Assembly (NCBI RefSeq): GCF_030413175.1
Contig: NZ_CP129212.1
Span: 3,348,001 to 3,412,000, forward strand
Reading direction: 5' to 3'
Source: Bradyrhizobium roseum
Lineage (GTDB): Bacteria; Pseudomonadota; Alphaproteobacteria; Rhizobiales; Xanthobacteraceae
DNA length: 64,000 bases
Part shown: positions 10,443 to 21,435 of the stretch, piece after piece
Position numbering within the stretch: position 1 is the first letter of the stretch
How the letters are laid out: every line of letters begins with the position of its first letter
Notes under the pieces: model-generated
The model's database searches: none
Told to the model about the DNA's origin: nothing
Seen by the model: the letters and a program-made list of their open reading frames with translations, nothing else
Made by a program: the position numbers and the translations under genes

Positions 10443-11747
10443 TCACTCGACGGCGTACCATCGCACAAAGCGCGGGGCAGCCCAATCGGCGGCGATGGAT
10501 TCGATCAGCCACCGCCCGGCATGTTCGGCCGCAAAGGCGATGCGCTGGGTCTGGCCCGGCTCGAATGCCAGCGTGTCCAGCCAATACGGCTTCCAGCCGT
10601 CGTCGAGCTTGTCGAGCAGCCGGAAATGGTGGCCGTGCAGGCGAAACACGGTTGGCAGGGCGGCACGGTTGGTCACCGCCAGCACCACGACCCGCCCGGG
10701 TTTGGCGCGGAAGGCCGGCTTGGGCGTGGCAGCAAGATCTGACGTCACGATCCACTCGGGGCCGCTCAGCGCGAGATCGGTGCGAAGCGCGTTCTTCAGG
10801 TCCAGTTGCGCCGGCAACCCGTTGGATGGCAGCGGCGGGGGAGGCGGCAGCGGTGCCGCGCGCACGGGGGAATCGGATGACACGGTCAAAAAGCCGATGG
10901 TCCGCGCTTGCCTGCCCTCGTGGAGAAGGATCTTGAGGTTCGAGCCCGGCGGCGCTTTCACGTCGACAAAGGCGTCGACCCGGCTGCCCGGTGCGAGCAC
11001 GATCGCGCCGTTGCGGGCTAGAAAGGGTTCCGAAGGCTGGCTGTCGATCGCCATGACCGTGACATCGACGGATTCCAGTTTCAGGGCGATGATGCTGCGC
11101 CGGCTGCCGTTGATGAAGCGAAGTCTCAAGCGCTCGTTGGATCGGGTTGACACGTCCACTGAGGCTTTGCCGTTAAGTGTATAGAAAGTCGTGGTTTCGG
11201 CCGGGTCCGCCCCTGGCACGACCGCGGTCCCGTCGGCCCGCAGCCGCCATTCTTCCACCAGCAGCACCTCGTCGCGATCGGCGCTGACGGGTTCATTTTC
11301 GGCGACCACCAGCGGGCGGCCGCGCGCCTGCCGCTGGCTTTGAAGGTCGAGCAGAATCATGTCGCAGAGGAAGGTCCCGGCGTGACGCAGTGGAATCCTG
11401 ATGTTTTCCCAGCCTGAGGGGGCCAGCAGCCGGCGGCTGATCAGCGGCTCGATGGCGGGAACCCCGCCGATCCCTCGCCAGTCGAGGCCTGCGGGGACCG
11501 TGAGGTCGTTGGCAAACTCGACCTGCAGATCGTCGCCGCGGCGGAAGCGCAGTTCCGGGCTTTCAAGCATCCATATCGGCGTTTCCGGGCCGCCGTTGCG
11601 GATGCCCAGGCCACCTTGCTGCGCCTTGATGGCGATGGCTGGCCGTCCTTGCGCAAGGGAACGGCCGGGCATCAGCACGCCAAGAGAGGCTGCCCCAACC
11701 CCCGCCATCCAGTCTCGCCGGTTCATTCGCAAAACCTGCTTTGCCAT
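10443..11747 (-). CDS. Multicopper-oxidase-fold protein lacking copper ligands (FtsP/SufI-like)
   Basis: 434 aa with an N-terminal twin-arginine signal (MNRRDWMAGVGAASLGVLMPG, ending near ALAQ-type Leu-Ala-Gln), so export to the periplasm by Tat is expected. The three-cupredoxin layout of multicopper oxidases is recognisable: LDWRGIGGVPAI, RHAGTFLCDM, TVFRLHGHHFRLLD and HAGRWLIESIAADW stand where the four copper motifs should be. Canonical HxH, HSH, HxxHxH and HCHxxxH are almost wholly replaced (only the HGH of the third remains). E. coli FtsP/SufI is a precedent for a copper-free member that works in cell division. The start is uncertain (11765 and 11726 are alternatives). It is the first gene of an operon with the enolase-superfamily enzyme. 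Confidence 0.8.
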   Translation of the reverse strand: MAKQVLRMNRRDWMAGVGAASLGVLMPGRSLAQGRPAIAIKAQQGGLGIRNGGPETPIWMLESPELRFRRGDDLQVEFANDLTVPAGLDWRGIGGVPAIEPLISRRLLAPSGWENIRIPLRHAGTFLCDMILLDLQSQRQARGRPLVVAENEPVSADRDEVLLVEEWRLRADGTAVVPGADPAETTTFYTLNGKASVDVSTRSNERLRLRFINGSRRSIIALKLESVDVTVMAIDSQPSEPFLARNGAIVLAPGSRVDAFVDVKAPPGSNLKILLHEGRQARTIGFLTVSSDSPVRAAPLPPPPPLPSNGLPAQLDLKNALRTDLALSGPEWIVTSDLAATPKPAFRAKPGRVVVLAVTNRAALPTVFRLHGHHFRLLDKLDDGWKPYWLDTLAFEPGQTQRIAFAAEHAGRWLIESIAADWAAPRFVRWYAVE

Positions 11748-11901
11748 GCGTTCGATCCGGACCATTTTTCGGGTGGGATGTCCAGTTGCGGCGCATTGGC
11801 CCAAAGCGGCCGGGCAGGGCCATTTTTTTGCTGCGGAGGTGGTGGCTCATGTTATAAGCCCGCCGCCCGCGGCATCGCGGCCGGGTATGGATGCTTTTCA
11901 C

Positions 11902-11986
11902 GCGGGCGTGGCGGAACTGGTAGACGCGCTGGATTTAGGTTCCAGTGACGAAAGTTGTGGGGGTTCGAGTCCCTCCGCCCGCACCA
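11902..11986 (+). tRNA. tRNA-Leu (anticodon UAG)
   Basis: Full class II tRNA with encoded CCA. Acceptor GCGGGCG pairs with CGCCCGC, the anticodon stem CTGGA/TCCAG encloses TTTAGGT (anticodon TAG), a long variable arm follows and the T loop is TTCGAGT. It is intact. Confidence 0.97.
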
Positions 11987-12148
11987 AGCGCTCTATCCAG
12001 GCGTTTGCATGATGAATACTGGCGGGCCTGCTTCCCCCTCGGGAGGCCAGGGTCAGCCGAACCACCGGCAGGCCGCAAGGCCGCGCCTTGAAATATTGAA
12101 CACTGCCGGGCCGCACTGGCCCGGCGCAAGCGGAAGAAGATTGACGCC

Positions 12149-13507
12149 ATGCAGGTCACCGAAACCCTCGCCGAGGGATTGAAGCACGAGTTCAAGGTCA
12201 GCGTCCCCGCATCGGATCTCGATGCCAAGGCGGGTGCCAAGCTGATTGACCTCAAGGACAAGGTGAAGCTCAACGGCTTCCGTCCGGGCAAGGTGCCGGT
12301 GAGCCATCTGAAGAAGGTCTATGGCCGCTCGGTGATGGCCGAGACCATCGACCAGACCATCCGCGACACCAACACGCAGATCTTCACCGACCGCGGCTTC
12401 CGTCTCGCGACCGAGCCGAAGATCACCATGCCGACCGAGCAGAAAGAGGTCGAGGAACTGCTGGCCGGCAAGTCCGACCTGACCTACACGGTGGCGATCG
12501 AGGTGGTGCCGACGATCCAGCTCGCCGATTTCAAGACTTTCGCGGTGGAGAAGCCGGTGGTCGAGGTGACCGACGCCGAGGTCGATGAGGCGATCAAGCG
12601 CATCGCCGACCAGAACCGTCCGTATGCGGCGAAGTCCGAGGGCGCCAAGGCCGCGAACGGCGATCGTGTCACGATCAGCTTCAAGGGCCGCATCAACGGC
12701 GAACTGTTTGACGGCGGCACCGGGGAGGGCATTCCGCTGGTGATCGGCGCCGGGCAGTTCATTCCTGGTTTTGAGGAACAGCTCGTCGGCATCGGCGCCG
12801 GCGAAACCCGTACGCTGAACGTGACCTTCCCGAAAAATTACGCCAGCGAAAAGCTCGCCGGCCAGCCGGCCGAATTCGAAACCACGGCCACCCTGATCGA
12901 GGCGCCCGGCGAGGCCACGATCGACGACGAGTTCGCCAAGACGCTCGGCCTCGAATCGCTCGACAAGCTGAAGGAGGCCGCGCGTGAGCGGCTGGTCGCC
13001 GAGTTCGCCGGCGCCACCCGCCAGCGCGTCAAGCGCGCGCTGCTCGACCGTCTCGACGACAGCCACAAATTCGAGGCGCCGCCGTCGCTGATCGAGGAAG
13101 AGTTCAATCTGATGTGGAACTCGATCAAGGCCGAAATGGAATCCTCCGGCAAGACCTTTGCCGACGAGGACACCACCGAAGACGCCGCGAAGGAAGAGTA
13201 CAAGAAGATCGCCGACCGCCGCGTCCGGCTCGGCCTGGTGTTGTCGGAGATCGGCGAGAAGAACAAGATCACCGTGACCGACGACGAAGTCGGCCGCGCG
13301 GTGATCGAGCGGGCGCGTTCGATGCCCGGCCGCGAGAAGGAAGTCTGGGACTACTATCGCAGCAATGCCAACGCGCTGGCCCAACTTCGTGCGCCGATCT
13401 ATGAAGACAAGGTGGTCGACTTCATTCTCGAACTCGCCAACGTGACCGAGAAGAAGGTGTCGCGCGAAGACCTGTTCAAGGAAGACGACGAGAAGAGCGC
13501 GGCCTGA
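12149..13507 (+). CDS. tig: Trigger factor, ribosome-associated chaperone/prolyl isomerase
   Basis: 452 aa. The N-terminal ribosome-binding domain carries the signature [17 protein letters not shown], which docks at L23 at the exit tunnel. A PPIase FKBP-type domain follows (about 165-250: [31 protein letters not shown]), and then the helical C-terminal substrate cradle. It shields nascent chains before DnaK/GroEL. The order tig-clpP-clpX-lon on one strand groups chaperone and ATP-dependent proteases, as in most alphaproteobacteria. The C terminus ends in the usual acidic/lysine-rich tail ([13 protein letters not shown]). Confidence 0.97.
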   Translation: MQVTETLAEGLKHEFKVSVPASDLDAKAGAKLIDLKDKVKLNGFRPGKVPVSHLKKVYGRSVMAETIDQTIRDTNTQIFTDRGFRLATEPKITMPTEQKEVEELLAGKSDLTYTVAIEVVPTIQLADFKTFAVEKPVVEVTDAEVDEAIKRIADQNRPYAAKSEGAKAANGDRVTISFKGRINGELFDGGTGEGIPLVIGAGQFIPGFEEQLVGIGAGETRTLNVTFPKNYASEKLAGQPAEFETTATLIEAPGEATIDDEFAKTLGLESLDKLKEAARERLVAEFAGATRQRVKRALLDRLDDSHKFEAPPSLIEEEFNLMWNSIKAEMESSGKTFADEDTTEDAAKEEYKKIADRRVRLGLVLSEIGEKNKITVTDDEVGRAVIERARSMPGREKEVWDYYRSNANALAQLRAPIYEDKVVDFILELANVTEKKVSREDLFKEDDEKSAA

Positions 13508-13832
13508 CCGTTTGGTCAGCTGACGTTAATGTCAGGCTGATGTTAATGATGAACGGCGAATCCGTCGTGGCTGCGTCTTCCGCAGCTATGACATCGCCTG
13601 CGAATCAGCTTGAACTCGTCTAACCGGCTCGCAACGGCCCGGCCTTGTCGCCGGGAAATTGGTCCATATCTGTGGGCGGCTCGCTGATCCCGCGAGTTCC
13701 GAGTTGAAGTCCTGCATCACGGGACGTTCGTCCTCACCCGGCAATCATGGCGATTGGCCTGTCTTGCCGATGGATGTTCGCCCCCACCGATTTGATCCTT
13801 TGCCAACCCTCTACCAACCTTTGGGGTGACTA
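13508..13832 (+). other. tig-clpP intergenic region
   Basis: 325 bases without a gene. It contains the heat-shock-type promoter described separately, which leaves an untranslated leader of roughly 150 bases before clpP. No clear tig terminator with a T run is visible. Confidence 0.5.
13644..13674 (+). promoter_or_regulatory. Candidate RpoH (sigma-32) promoter for clpP
   Basis: CTTG at 13644-13647, 17 bases, then CATATCTGTG at 13665-13674. This fits the rhizobial RpoH consensus (CTTG, N17, C-Y-TATnTnnG) at all but one defined position. It points at clpP, a classic heat-shock gene. Confidence 0.55.
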
Positions 13833-14468
13833 ATGCGCGATCCCGTCGAAACCTACATGAACCTCGTGCCCATGGTGGTCGAGCAGACCAACCGCGGTGA
13901 ACGCGCCTACGACATTTTCTCGCGCCTGCTGAAGGAGCGCATCATCTTCCTGACCGGCCCGGTCGAAGACGGCATGTCGACGCTGGTTGTCGCGCAGCTG
14001 CTGTTCCTTGAGGCGGAAAATCCCAAGAAGGAAATCTCGATGTACATCAACTCGCCGGGTGGCGTGGTGACGTCGGGGCTTGCGATCTACGACACCATGC
14101 AGTTCATCCGCCCGCCGGTGTCGACGCTGTGCACCGGGCAGGCGGCCTCGATGGGCTCGCTGCTGCTCGCGGCCGGCGCCAAGGACATGCGCTTCTCGCT
14201 GCCGAATTCGCGCATCATGGTGCATCAGCCTTCCGGCGGTTTCCAGGGCCAGGCCACCGACATCATGCTGCATGCGCAGGAGATCCTGAATCTCAAGAAG
14301 CGCCTGAACGAGATCTATGTGAAGCACACCGGCCAGACCTACAAGGCGATCGAGGATGCGCTGGAGCGCGACAAGTTCCTGACCGCCGACATGGCCCGCG
14401 ACTTCGGTATCGTCGACAAGGTGATCGAGCAGCGTCCCGAAGAGGGCGGTCCGGTGAAGACGTCGTAA
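13833..14468 (+). CDS. clpP: ATP-dependent Clp protease proteolytic subunit
   Basis: 211 aa serine peptidase that forms a tetradecameric barrel and works with ClpX (and ClpA). The catalytic triad is visible: Ser106 in [11 protein letters not shown], His131 in [10 protein letters not shown] and Asp180 in LERDKFLTA. The short N-terminal segment before [14 protein letters not shown] would be trimmed or form the axial loops. GGGGTGAC precedes the ATG. The neighbouring clpX encodes its unfoldase partner, and a candidate RpoH promoter lies about 150 bases upstream. Confidence 0.98.
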   Translation: MRDPVETYMNLVPMVVEQTNRGERAYDIFSRLLKERIIFLTGPVEDGMSTLVVAQLLFLEAENPKKEISMYINSPGGVVTSGLAIYDTMQFIRPPVSTLCTGQAASMGSLLLAAGAKDMRFSLPNSRIMVHQPSGGFQGQATDIMLHAQEILNLKKRLNEIYVKHTGQTYKAIEDALERDKFLTADMARDFGIVDKVIEQRPEEGGPVKTS

Positions 14469-14895
14469 GGTAGCGGACAACGATACCCTTGGTCGACCTT
14501 AACGGCTGGTTTAATCCGCAAAATAGGGCCGAAAGCGGCGCGTTGCTTCGCCTGGGCAGAAAGTTCCGCTTTCGTCCCGTCATTTCGGCGTGGCAGTTGC
14601 GCAACGCTTGGTCGATTTTTTGAACTTCTCCCCGTGCCAACGCCACAAATCACGGTATTGTCACGGGTAGCCGTTCGGCCTCCGATTAGCGAATTCTTGA
14701 TAGTCGGCTGTCAGCATGGTTGGCTGTGTGGGATGGACTAAGATCGCGGGGGATTCGATAAACCGTGATTCGCACGGTGGTTATGTGAGTTAAGGTCTTT
14801 TTTGGTACGGAATTTGCTCTATCTACCTTTAGGTCCGGTGTGAGTGCCGGAATGGGTCGGTCGGGTGACGGATCGAACGGCGGACGGAGACAAGA
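14469..14895 (+). other. clpP-clpX intergenic region
   Basis: 427 bases, unusually long for this pair. The tract at 14619-14626 and the segment TTTTTT at 14792-14798 break the GC-rich background, but no clean terminator hairpin, RNA gene or strong promoter match was found. It presumably holds an independent clpX promoter. Confidence 0.4.
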
Positions 14896-16170
<1,275 letters not shown>

Positions 16171-16300
16171 TACCGTCAGGCGGGCCAGACCTGCAACTTC
16201 TGATAATGCGGCTGCCGGAGCTTCCGGCGGCCATTGTAGCGTAAGCGTTTTTCGCACGTTTCAGCCGCAATTAGCGGTCATTTTCCGTGACTTGACACCC

Positions 16301-16334
16301 CCATACCCGATAGCCACCTAATGCGTATGGTGGC
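16301..16334 (+). promoter_or_regulatory. Overlapping inverted repeats in the lon upstream region
   Basis: CCATAC (16301) can pair with GTATGG (16325), and GCCACC (16313) with GGTGGC (16329); the two right arms share two bases, so the two hairpins or operator forms exclude each other. A CTTGACA at 16291 just upstream is a plausible -35 element. Function is inferred only from position, 147 bases before the lon start. The rest of 16171-16480 holds nothing recognisable. Confidence 0.35.
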
Positions 16335-16480
16335 GGAAATCACATTCGAGATTCGTCGCAAATCATCCGGCGTGACGCGGCTGCGAAGGCGGCCGGGTGA
16401 CCTGGAACTCCCGGCACCTTGTGGCGGTTGCGCAAGCGAAGCGGACTGCGAGCAAGGGGGCAAAACAAAAGGATAAGGCC

Positions 16481-18907
16481 ATGACGACCCCAAAAACCAG
16501 GCCAACCATCGTTCTCGGCGAAAGCCATTCCTATCCCGTATTGCCGCTTCGCGACATCGTGGTTTTCCCGCACATGATCGTGCCGCTGTTCGTCGGCCGC
16601 GAGAAGTCGATCCGCGCCCTCGAAGAGGTGATGAAGAACGACGCGCTGATCCTGCTCGCGACGCAGAAGAATGCTTCCGACGACGATCCGAACCCGGATT
16701 CGATCTACGAGGTCGGTACGCTCGCAAGCGTTCTACAGTTGCTGAAGCTCCCCGACGGCACCGTGAAGGTGCTGGTCGAAGGGCTCGAGCGCGCGCGCGT
16801 GCAGAAATATTCCGACCGCAGCGAATATTACGAGGCGACCGCAGTCGCGCTCGCCGACACCGACGCCAATTCGGTTGAAGCCGAAGCCCTGGCGCGCTCG
16901 GTCGTGTCCGATTTCGAAAGCTATGTGAAGCTGAACAAGAAGATCTCCGCCGAAGTCGTCGGCGTGGTTCAGGCGATCACTGATTTCGCCAAGCTGAGCG
17001 ACCAGGTTGCCCAGCATCTCGCCGTCAAGATCGCCGATCGCCAGGGCATCCTGGAGACGTTGTCCGTCACGCAGCGCCTGGAGAAGGTACTGGGGCTGAT
17101 GGAGAGCGAAATCTCGGTGCTGCAGGTCGAGAAGCGCATCCGCTCGCGCGTCAAGCGCCAGATGGAGAAGACCCAGCGCGAGTATTATCTGAACGAGCAG
17201 ATGAAGGCGATCCAGAAGGAGCTCGGCGACGACGAAGGTCGCGACGAACTCGCTGATCTGGAAGAGAAGATTGCCAAGACCAAGCTTTCAAAGGAAGCGC
17301 GGGAGAAGGCGCAGCACGAGTTGAAGAAGCTGCGCCAGATGTCGCCGATGTCCGCGGAAGCGACCGTCGTGCGCAACTATCTCGACTGGCTGCTGTCGAT
17401 CCCGTGGAACAAGAAGTCCAAGGTGAAGAAGGATCTGGAAGCCGCGCAGGCGGTGCTGGATGCGGACCATTATGGGCTCGAGAAGGTCAAGGACCGCATC
17501 GTCGAGTATCTCGCGGTGCAGTCGCGCGCCAACAAGCTGACCGGGCCGATCCTGTGCCTGGTCGGACCTCCCGGCGTCGGCAAGACCTCGCTCGGCAAGT
17601 CGATCGCGAAGGCCACTGGCCGCGAATTCGTTCGCGTGTCGCTCGGCGGCGTGCGCGACGAAGCCGAGATCCGCGGTCATCGCCGCACCTATATCGGCTC
17701 GATGCCCGGCAAGATCATCCAGTCGATGCGCAAGGCCAAGAGCTCGAACCCGCTGTTTCTGCTGGACGAGATCGACAAGATGGGCGCCGACTTCCGCGGC
17801 GACCCGTCGTCGGCTTTGCTCGAGGTTCTGGACCCCGAGCAGAACGGGACGTTTGCCGACCACTATCTGGAGGTCGACTACGATCTGTCGAACGTCATGT
17901 TCATCACGACCGCGAATACGCTGAATATTCCCGGACCGCTGATGGACCGCATGGAGATCATTCGGATCGCCGGCTATACCGAGAACGAGAAGGTCGAGAT
18001 CGCGCGCAAGCACCTGATCCCGAACGCCATCTCCAAGCATGGCCTCGATTCCAAGGAATGGTCGATCGACGACGATGCCTTGCTCCTGATGATCCGCCGC
18101 TACACCCGCGAAGCGGGCGTGCGTAACCTGGAGCGTGAGCTCTCCACACTCGCCCGCAAGGCGGTGAAGGAGCTGATGATCTCCAAGAAGAAGTCGGTCA
18201 AGGTCACGGAAAAGACCCTGGAAGACTTCCTCGGCGTGCCGAAGTACCGCTTCGGCGAGATCGAGAGCGAGCCGCAGGTCGGTATCGTCACTGGATTGGC
18301 CTGGACCGATGTCGGCGGCGAGTTGCTGACCATCGAAGGCGTCATGATGCCCGGCAAGGGCAAGATGACGGTCACGGGCAATCTGCGTGACGTGATGAAG
18401 GAGTCGATCTCGGCGGCAGCGTCCTACGTCCGCTCCCGCGCGATCAACTACGGCATCGAGCCGCCGCTGTTCGACCGGCGCGATATCCACGTTCACGTGC
18501 CTGAAGGGGCGACCCCGAAGGACGGGCCGTCGGCGGGTGTGGCGATGGCCACCGCGATCATCTCGGTCATGACCGGCATTCCGGTTCGCCACGATGTCGC
18601 GATGACCGGCGAGATCACCTTGCGTGGTCGCGTGCTGCCGATCGGCGGCCTGAAGGAGAAGCTGCTGGCTGCCGCGCGCGGCGGCATCAAGACGGTGCTG
18701 ATCCCCGAGGACAACGCCAAGGATCTCACGGAGATTTCCGATGCGATCAAGGGCGGCATGGAGATCATCCCGGTGGCCCGCCTCGACGACGTCACCGCCA
18801 AGGCGCTGGTCCGCGCCCCGGTGCCGATTGTCTGGGAAGAGGACACCAAGGTGCCGGTCAAGGCCGACGCGACGGATGAAGCCGCTGGTGGGCTGACCGC
18901 CCACTGA
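16481..18907 (+). CDS. lon: Endopeptidase La (Lon protease)
   Basis: 808 aa, the normal length. The N-terminal LON substrate-binding domain starts at [23 protein letters not shown], followed by a coiled-coil region, the AAA+ module (Walker [10 protein letters not shown], Walker [11 protein letters not shown]) and the C-terminal serine-lysine protease domain with catalytic Ser in [11 protein letters not shown] (about 684) and Lys in [10 protein letters not shown] (about 725). It degrades misfolded and short-lived regulatory proteins. The start is at MTTPKTRPT, preceded by AAAGGATAAGG; an in-frame ATG 84 bases upstream gives a non-homologous extension. Confidence 0.97.
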   Translation: MTTPKTRPTIVLGESHSYPVLPLRDIVVFPHMIVPLFVGREKSIRALEEVMKNDALILLATQKNASDDDPNPDSIYEVGTLASVLQLLKLPDGTVKVLVEGLERARVQKYSDRSEYYEATAVALADTDANSVEAEALARSVVSDFESYVKLNKKISAEVVGVVQAITDFAKLSDQVAQHLAVKIADRQGILETLSVTQRLEKVLGLMESEISVLQVEKRIRSRVKRQMEKTQREYYLNEQMKAIQKELGDDEGRDELADLEEKIAKTKLSKEAREKAQHELKKLRQMSPMSAEATVVRNYLDWLLSIPWNKKSKVKKDLEAAQAVLDADHYGLEKVKDRIVEYLAVQSRANKLTGPILCLVGPPGVGKTSLGKSIAKATGREFVRVSLGGVRDEAEIRGHRRTYIGSMPGKIIQSMRKAKSSNPLFLLDEIDKMGADFRGDPSSALLEVLDPEQNGTFADHYLEVDYDLSNVMFITTANTLNIPGPLMDRMEIIRIAGYTENEKVEIARKHLIPNAISKHGLDSKEWSIDDDALLLMIRRYTREAGVRNLERELSTLARKAVKELMISKKKSVKVTEKTLEDFLGVPKYRFGEIESEPQVGIVTGLAWTDVGGELLTIEGVMMPGKGKMTVTGNLRDVMKESISAAASYVRSRAINYGIEPPLFDRRDIHVHVPEGATPKDGPSAGVAMATAIISVMTGIPVRHDVAMTGEITLRGRVLPIGGLKEKLLAAARGGIKTVLIPEDNAKDLTEISDAIKGGMEIIPVARLDDVTAKALVRAPVPIVWEEDTKVPVKADATDEAAGGLTAH

Positions 18908-18929
18908 GACGGATCGAACCAAAAAGATG

Positions 18930-18957
18930 AAAAACGGCGCCTTCGGGCGCCGTTTTT
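18930..18957 (+). terminator. Intrinsic terminator of lon
   Basis: A near-perfect hairpin (AAAACGGCGCC, TTCG loop, GGCGCCGTTTTT) starting 22 bases after the lon stop. The stretch from here to the tRNA at 19220 has no other supported feature. Confidence 0.95.
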
Positions 18958-19219
18958 GCGTGTGTGCACCGGAGGCGCGCTGAATGACCGGGGCGCCGGC
19001 GAGGGTCCATCCGCCAGCGCGACCAGATCTAACCGGCGCGGGCAGATCGGGTGCCGCTCTGCGGCGCCATGGATCAACGATATCAAAGATTTGCCGGGAC
19101 GGCCGACCGGCTAGGGCAGGCGGTCCGGGCTACTTTGCATGGGGTTGTTTTCGATATTTTGTGCCGTGACGTGCAACCCTTGCATCCGGGGGCGCCGCAG
19201 GGCTAAACAGGCGCCGTGA

Positions 19220-19296
19220 GGGCGGCTAGCTCAGCTGGTTAGAGCATCTCGTTTACACCGAGAGGGTCGGGAGTTCGAATCTCTCGCCGCCTACCA
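19220..19296 (+). tRNA. tRNA-Val (anticodon UAC)
   Basis: 77 bases with CCA encoded. The acceptor GGGCGGC/GCCGCCT contains one G-T pair, the anticodon arm TCTCG/CGAGA encloses TTTACAC (anticodon TAC), and the T loop TTCGAAT is canonical. No integration signs are seen at this tRNA. Confidence 0.96.
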
Positions 19297-19444
19297 GCCT
19301 TCGCCCTGTGGGCTTCGGCCGGGCAGGCCAGCCTTCGCGGCGGCGGCGCCACATTCATTCTGCTCGCAGGGCGTAGAGCGAAGTCGGTCCGCTGCTCAGC
19401 ATTGCAGGCGCGGGACCGAAGTCCCACGCCGCGTTCTCTGCTCT

Positions 19445-20128
19445 TCAGCTCTGCGGGGTCGGGGTGGCCGACGGGAGCGTTAGCGGAGCGCCGCCAAGCG
19501 AAATGGGGCCAATCGGGTTCGGCTGACGCGCCATCTTCTTGCGAGCGCGGGAGAACCGGTGGTTGGCCTGCTTCGCCGAAATCGAGGCGGTGACGTCCGA
19601 GGCCATCGCATTTTTCAGCGAGTCGACCTTGGCCGTCAGCGCGGAGATCTGGCTGGAGATCTTCTTTACGTCCTGATGCTCGTCCGCGATCTGGGCGGAA
19701 AGTTTCTTCGTGCCGGCCTGTTCGTCCACGCTCTGCCGCAGAGAAGCGAGCGCAATGGAGTCCTGCTGCAGCAGGGCTGCGTTCTGCTGCAGCAGGACGT
19801 TGTTCGCCTGCAGCGCGGCAAAGTGGTTTTGCTGGGTCGACTGGATTTCCTTCAAGGCGACGAGCGTCGGATCCTGGGTCGGTTCGGAAGTCTTCGGCTG
19901 CGGAAGCCACTCGGCCAGACGGCTGACGTCGGGCAGGGTGAGGTTGCTGATGTTCGGCAGCGCAAAATCGGAAGGCGACAGCGTGTAGACGGCCGCCGTC
20001 GAGTTGATGCCGAGCGCGAGAATCGCCAGCGCCAGGATCGATTTGCGGGTCTTGCTCGGCGCATTGGCGACGGCTTTTTCGTTTTGGTTCTGGGCTTCCA
20101 GGGTCTTGATTTCGGTTGTCTCGGTCAC
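19445..20128 (-). CDS. Hypothetical membrane-anchored coiled-coil protein
   Basis: 227 aa, GTG start. A charged N terminus of about 27 residues leads into one transmembrane segment (SILALAILALGINSTAAVYTL), then a Pro-rich spacer and a coiled coil rich in Gln, Leu and Ala (about 90-180, with heptads such as ALQANNVLLQQNAALLQQD). The tail is basic then Pro-rich (RFSRARKKMARQPNP). Topology suggests a bitopic inner-membrane protein with a periplasmic coiled coil; no family function is recognised. A strong leftward hairpin sits 22 bases before the start. Confidence 0.65.
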   Translation of the reverse strand: MTETTEIKTLEAQNQNEKAVANAPSKTRKSILALAILALGINSTAAVYTLSPSDFALPNISNLTLPDVSRLAEWLPQPKTSEPTQDPTLVALKEIQSTQQNHFAALQANNVLLQQNAALLQQDSIALASLRQSVDEQAGTKKLSAQIADEHQDVKKISSQISALTAKVDSLKNAMASDVTASISAKQANHRFSRARKKMARQPNPIGPISLGGAPLTLPSATPTPQS

Positions 20129-20153
20129 GCGGGTTACTCACAAAGGGGTGAAC

Positions 20154-20195
20154 AAAAAAGGAGCCGTCGCCGGATGGTCCGTCGCGACGGCTCCT
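20154..20195 (-). terminator. Leftward hairpin with T run just upstream of the coiled-coil gene
   Basis: A 12-bp perfect stem (AGGAGCCGTCGC with GCGACGGCTCCT, 13-base loop) followed on the leftward strand by TTTTTT. No protein gene precedes it on this strand, so it is either an attenuator in the leader of the gene starting at 20128 or the end of an unannotated small RNA. The remaining bases 20196-20481 contain no gene. Confidence 0.7.
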
Positions 20196-20401
20196 CTACG
20201 CGGCACCCAACTACAACTGTCGGAGAGAATAAGCGGGCGATATTAATTCCGCGTTACGCCTGCATGCCCGGCATCAATTGCAGATCACCGCGATGCTGCA
20301 CACATTGGTTGCGCGATGACGTGCGATGAAAATGTCCGTCCCGTTCGTTCGTATCATGTGATCGTGAGTTCGATTCTTCGCCGTCTTGTCAGCCTTCATA
20401 A

Positions 20402-20415
20402 CCGTGGTACCACGG
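20402..20415. promoter_or_regulatory. 14-bp perfect palindrome, candidate operator
   Basis: CCGTGGTACCACGG is perfectly self-complementary and lies 66 bases before the methyltransferase start, in the divergent intergenic region. The binding protein is unknown. Confidence 0.35.
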
Positions 20416-20481
20416 ATGAACTGCGTGCATGGTGAACGCCTGCGCCTGCGAATATTCCGATCGAGAGAAGGGACCGCACCC

Positions 20482-21342
20482 ATGGACGCCCCAGTCAGTC
20501 ACGATCAAAACGCCGACCAGGTCGCTTACTGGAACGGGCCTGCCGGCCAGCGCTGGGCCGATCGGCAGGCGGCGCAGGATGTGCTGCTCAAGCCGGTCGC
20601 CGACCTTGTCGTCGACCGGGCGAAGCTGCAGCCGGGCGAGCGCGTGATCGATGTCGGCTGCGGTAGCGGCGCCACGTCGCTCGCATTCGCGCGCGAGGTT
20701 GCGCCGTCAGGCCGCGTGCTCGGCGTCGATGTCTCGGAGCCGATGCTGGCGCGGGCGCGGCAGGCGGCGCCGAAGGATTTGCCGGTCGATTTCGTGCTGG
20801 CCGACGCCACCGTCTATCCGTTCGAGCCGGCGAGTTTCGACGTGCTCGCCTCGCGCTTCGGCGTGATGTTCTTTGCTGATCCCGTGCTGTCGTTCGCCAA
20901 TCTGCGCAAGGCCCTGAAACCCTCGGGGCGGCTGGTCTTCGCCTGCTGGCGCGAGCCGCGCGAAAACCCGTTCTTCATGGCGCCATTGGCTGCGGCCTAC
21001 AAGCACGTGCCAAAGCTGCCGCAGCAGGGGCCGGAAGATCCCGGACCGTTCGCGTTCGCCTCGGAGGCGCGTGTGCGCCATATCCTTGGCGAGGCTGGCT
21101 TTACGGGCGTCGGGATGGAGGCGTGTCCGCTGTTGCTGGATGCCGCGATCGGCCGCGGTCTCGACGGGGCCGTACAGGGGACGCTGGAAATCGGCCCGGT
21201 CAGCCGGGCGCTGGACGGGCAGCCCGAACATCTGCGCACCGCCGCCGTCAATGCGATCCGGGAGGCGCTGACGCCGTTTGCCAAAGGCGATGCAGTGCTG
21301 CTGCCGGCGTCGGTGTGGATCGTGACGGCGAAGGCCTCGTAA
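20482..21342 (+). CDS. Class I SAM-dependent methyltransferase
   Basis: 286 aa. The Rossmann-fold SAM site is plain: motif I VIDVGCGSGATSLAFA, the acidic end of beta2 in GVDVSEPMLARAR, and DATVYPFEPASFDVLASRFGVMFF as post-I/II, resembling UbiE-like small-molecule methyltransferases. LFFADPVLSFANLRKALKPSGRLVFACWRE-type motif III follows. The substrate is unknown and the context (pepT, HU) does not help. This start (MDAPVSHDQN) follows AGAAGGGA; an in-frame ATG 96 bases upstream is less likely. Confidence 0.85.
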   Translation: MDAPVSHDQNADQVAYWNGPAGQRWADRQAAQDVLLKPVADLVVDRAKLQPGERVIDVGCGSGATSLAFAREVAPSGRVLGVDVSEPMLARARQAAPKDLPVDFVLADATVYPFEPASFDVLASRFGVMFFADPVLSFANLRKALKPSGRLVFACWREPRENPFFMAPLAAAYKHVPKLPQQGPEDPGPFAFASEARVRHILGEAGFTGVGMEACPLLLDAAIGRGLDGAVQGTLEIGPVSRALDGQPEHLRTAAVNAIREALTPFAKGDAVLLPASVWIVTAKAS

Positions 21343-21435
21343 CGCAGGATCGCCACGTCAGCGCCACCAAATCGCCAGACGAATCGCCGACGACTTTCCA
21401 ATCGGGCCGGCGGCGTATGCGCACGAGTAACAGTA

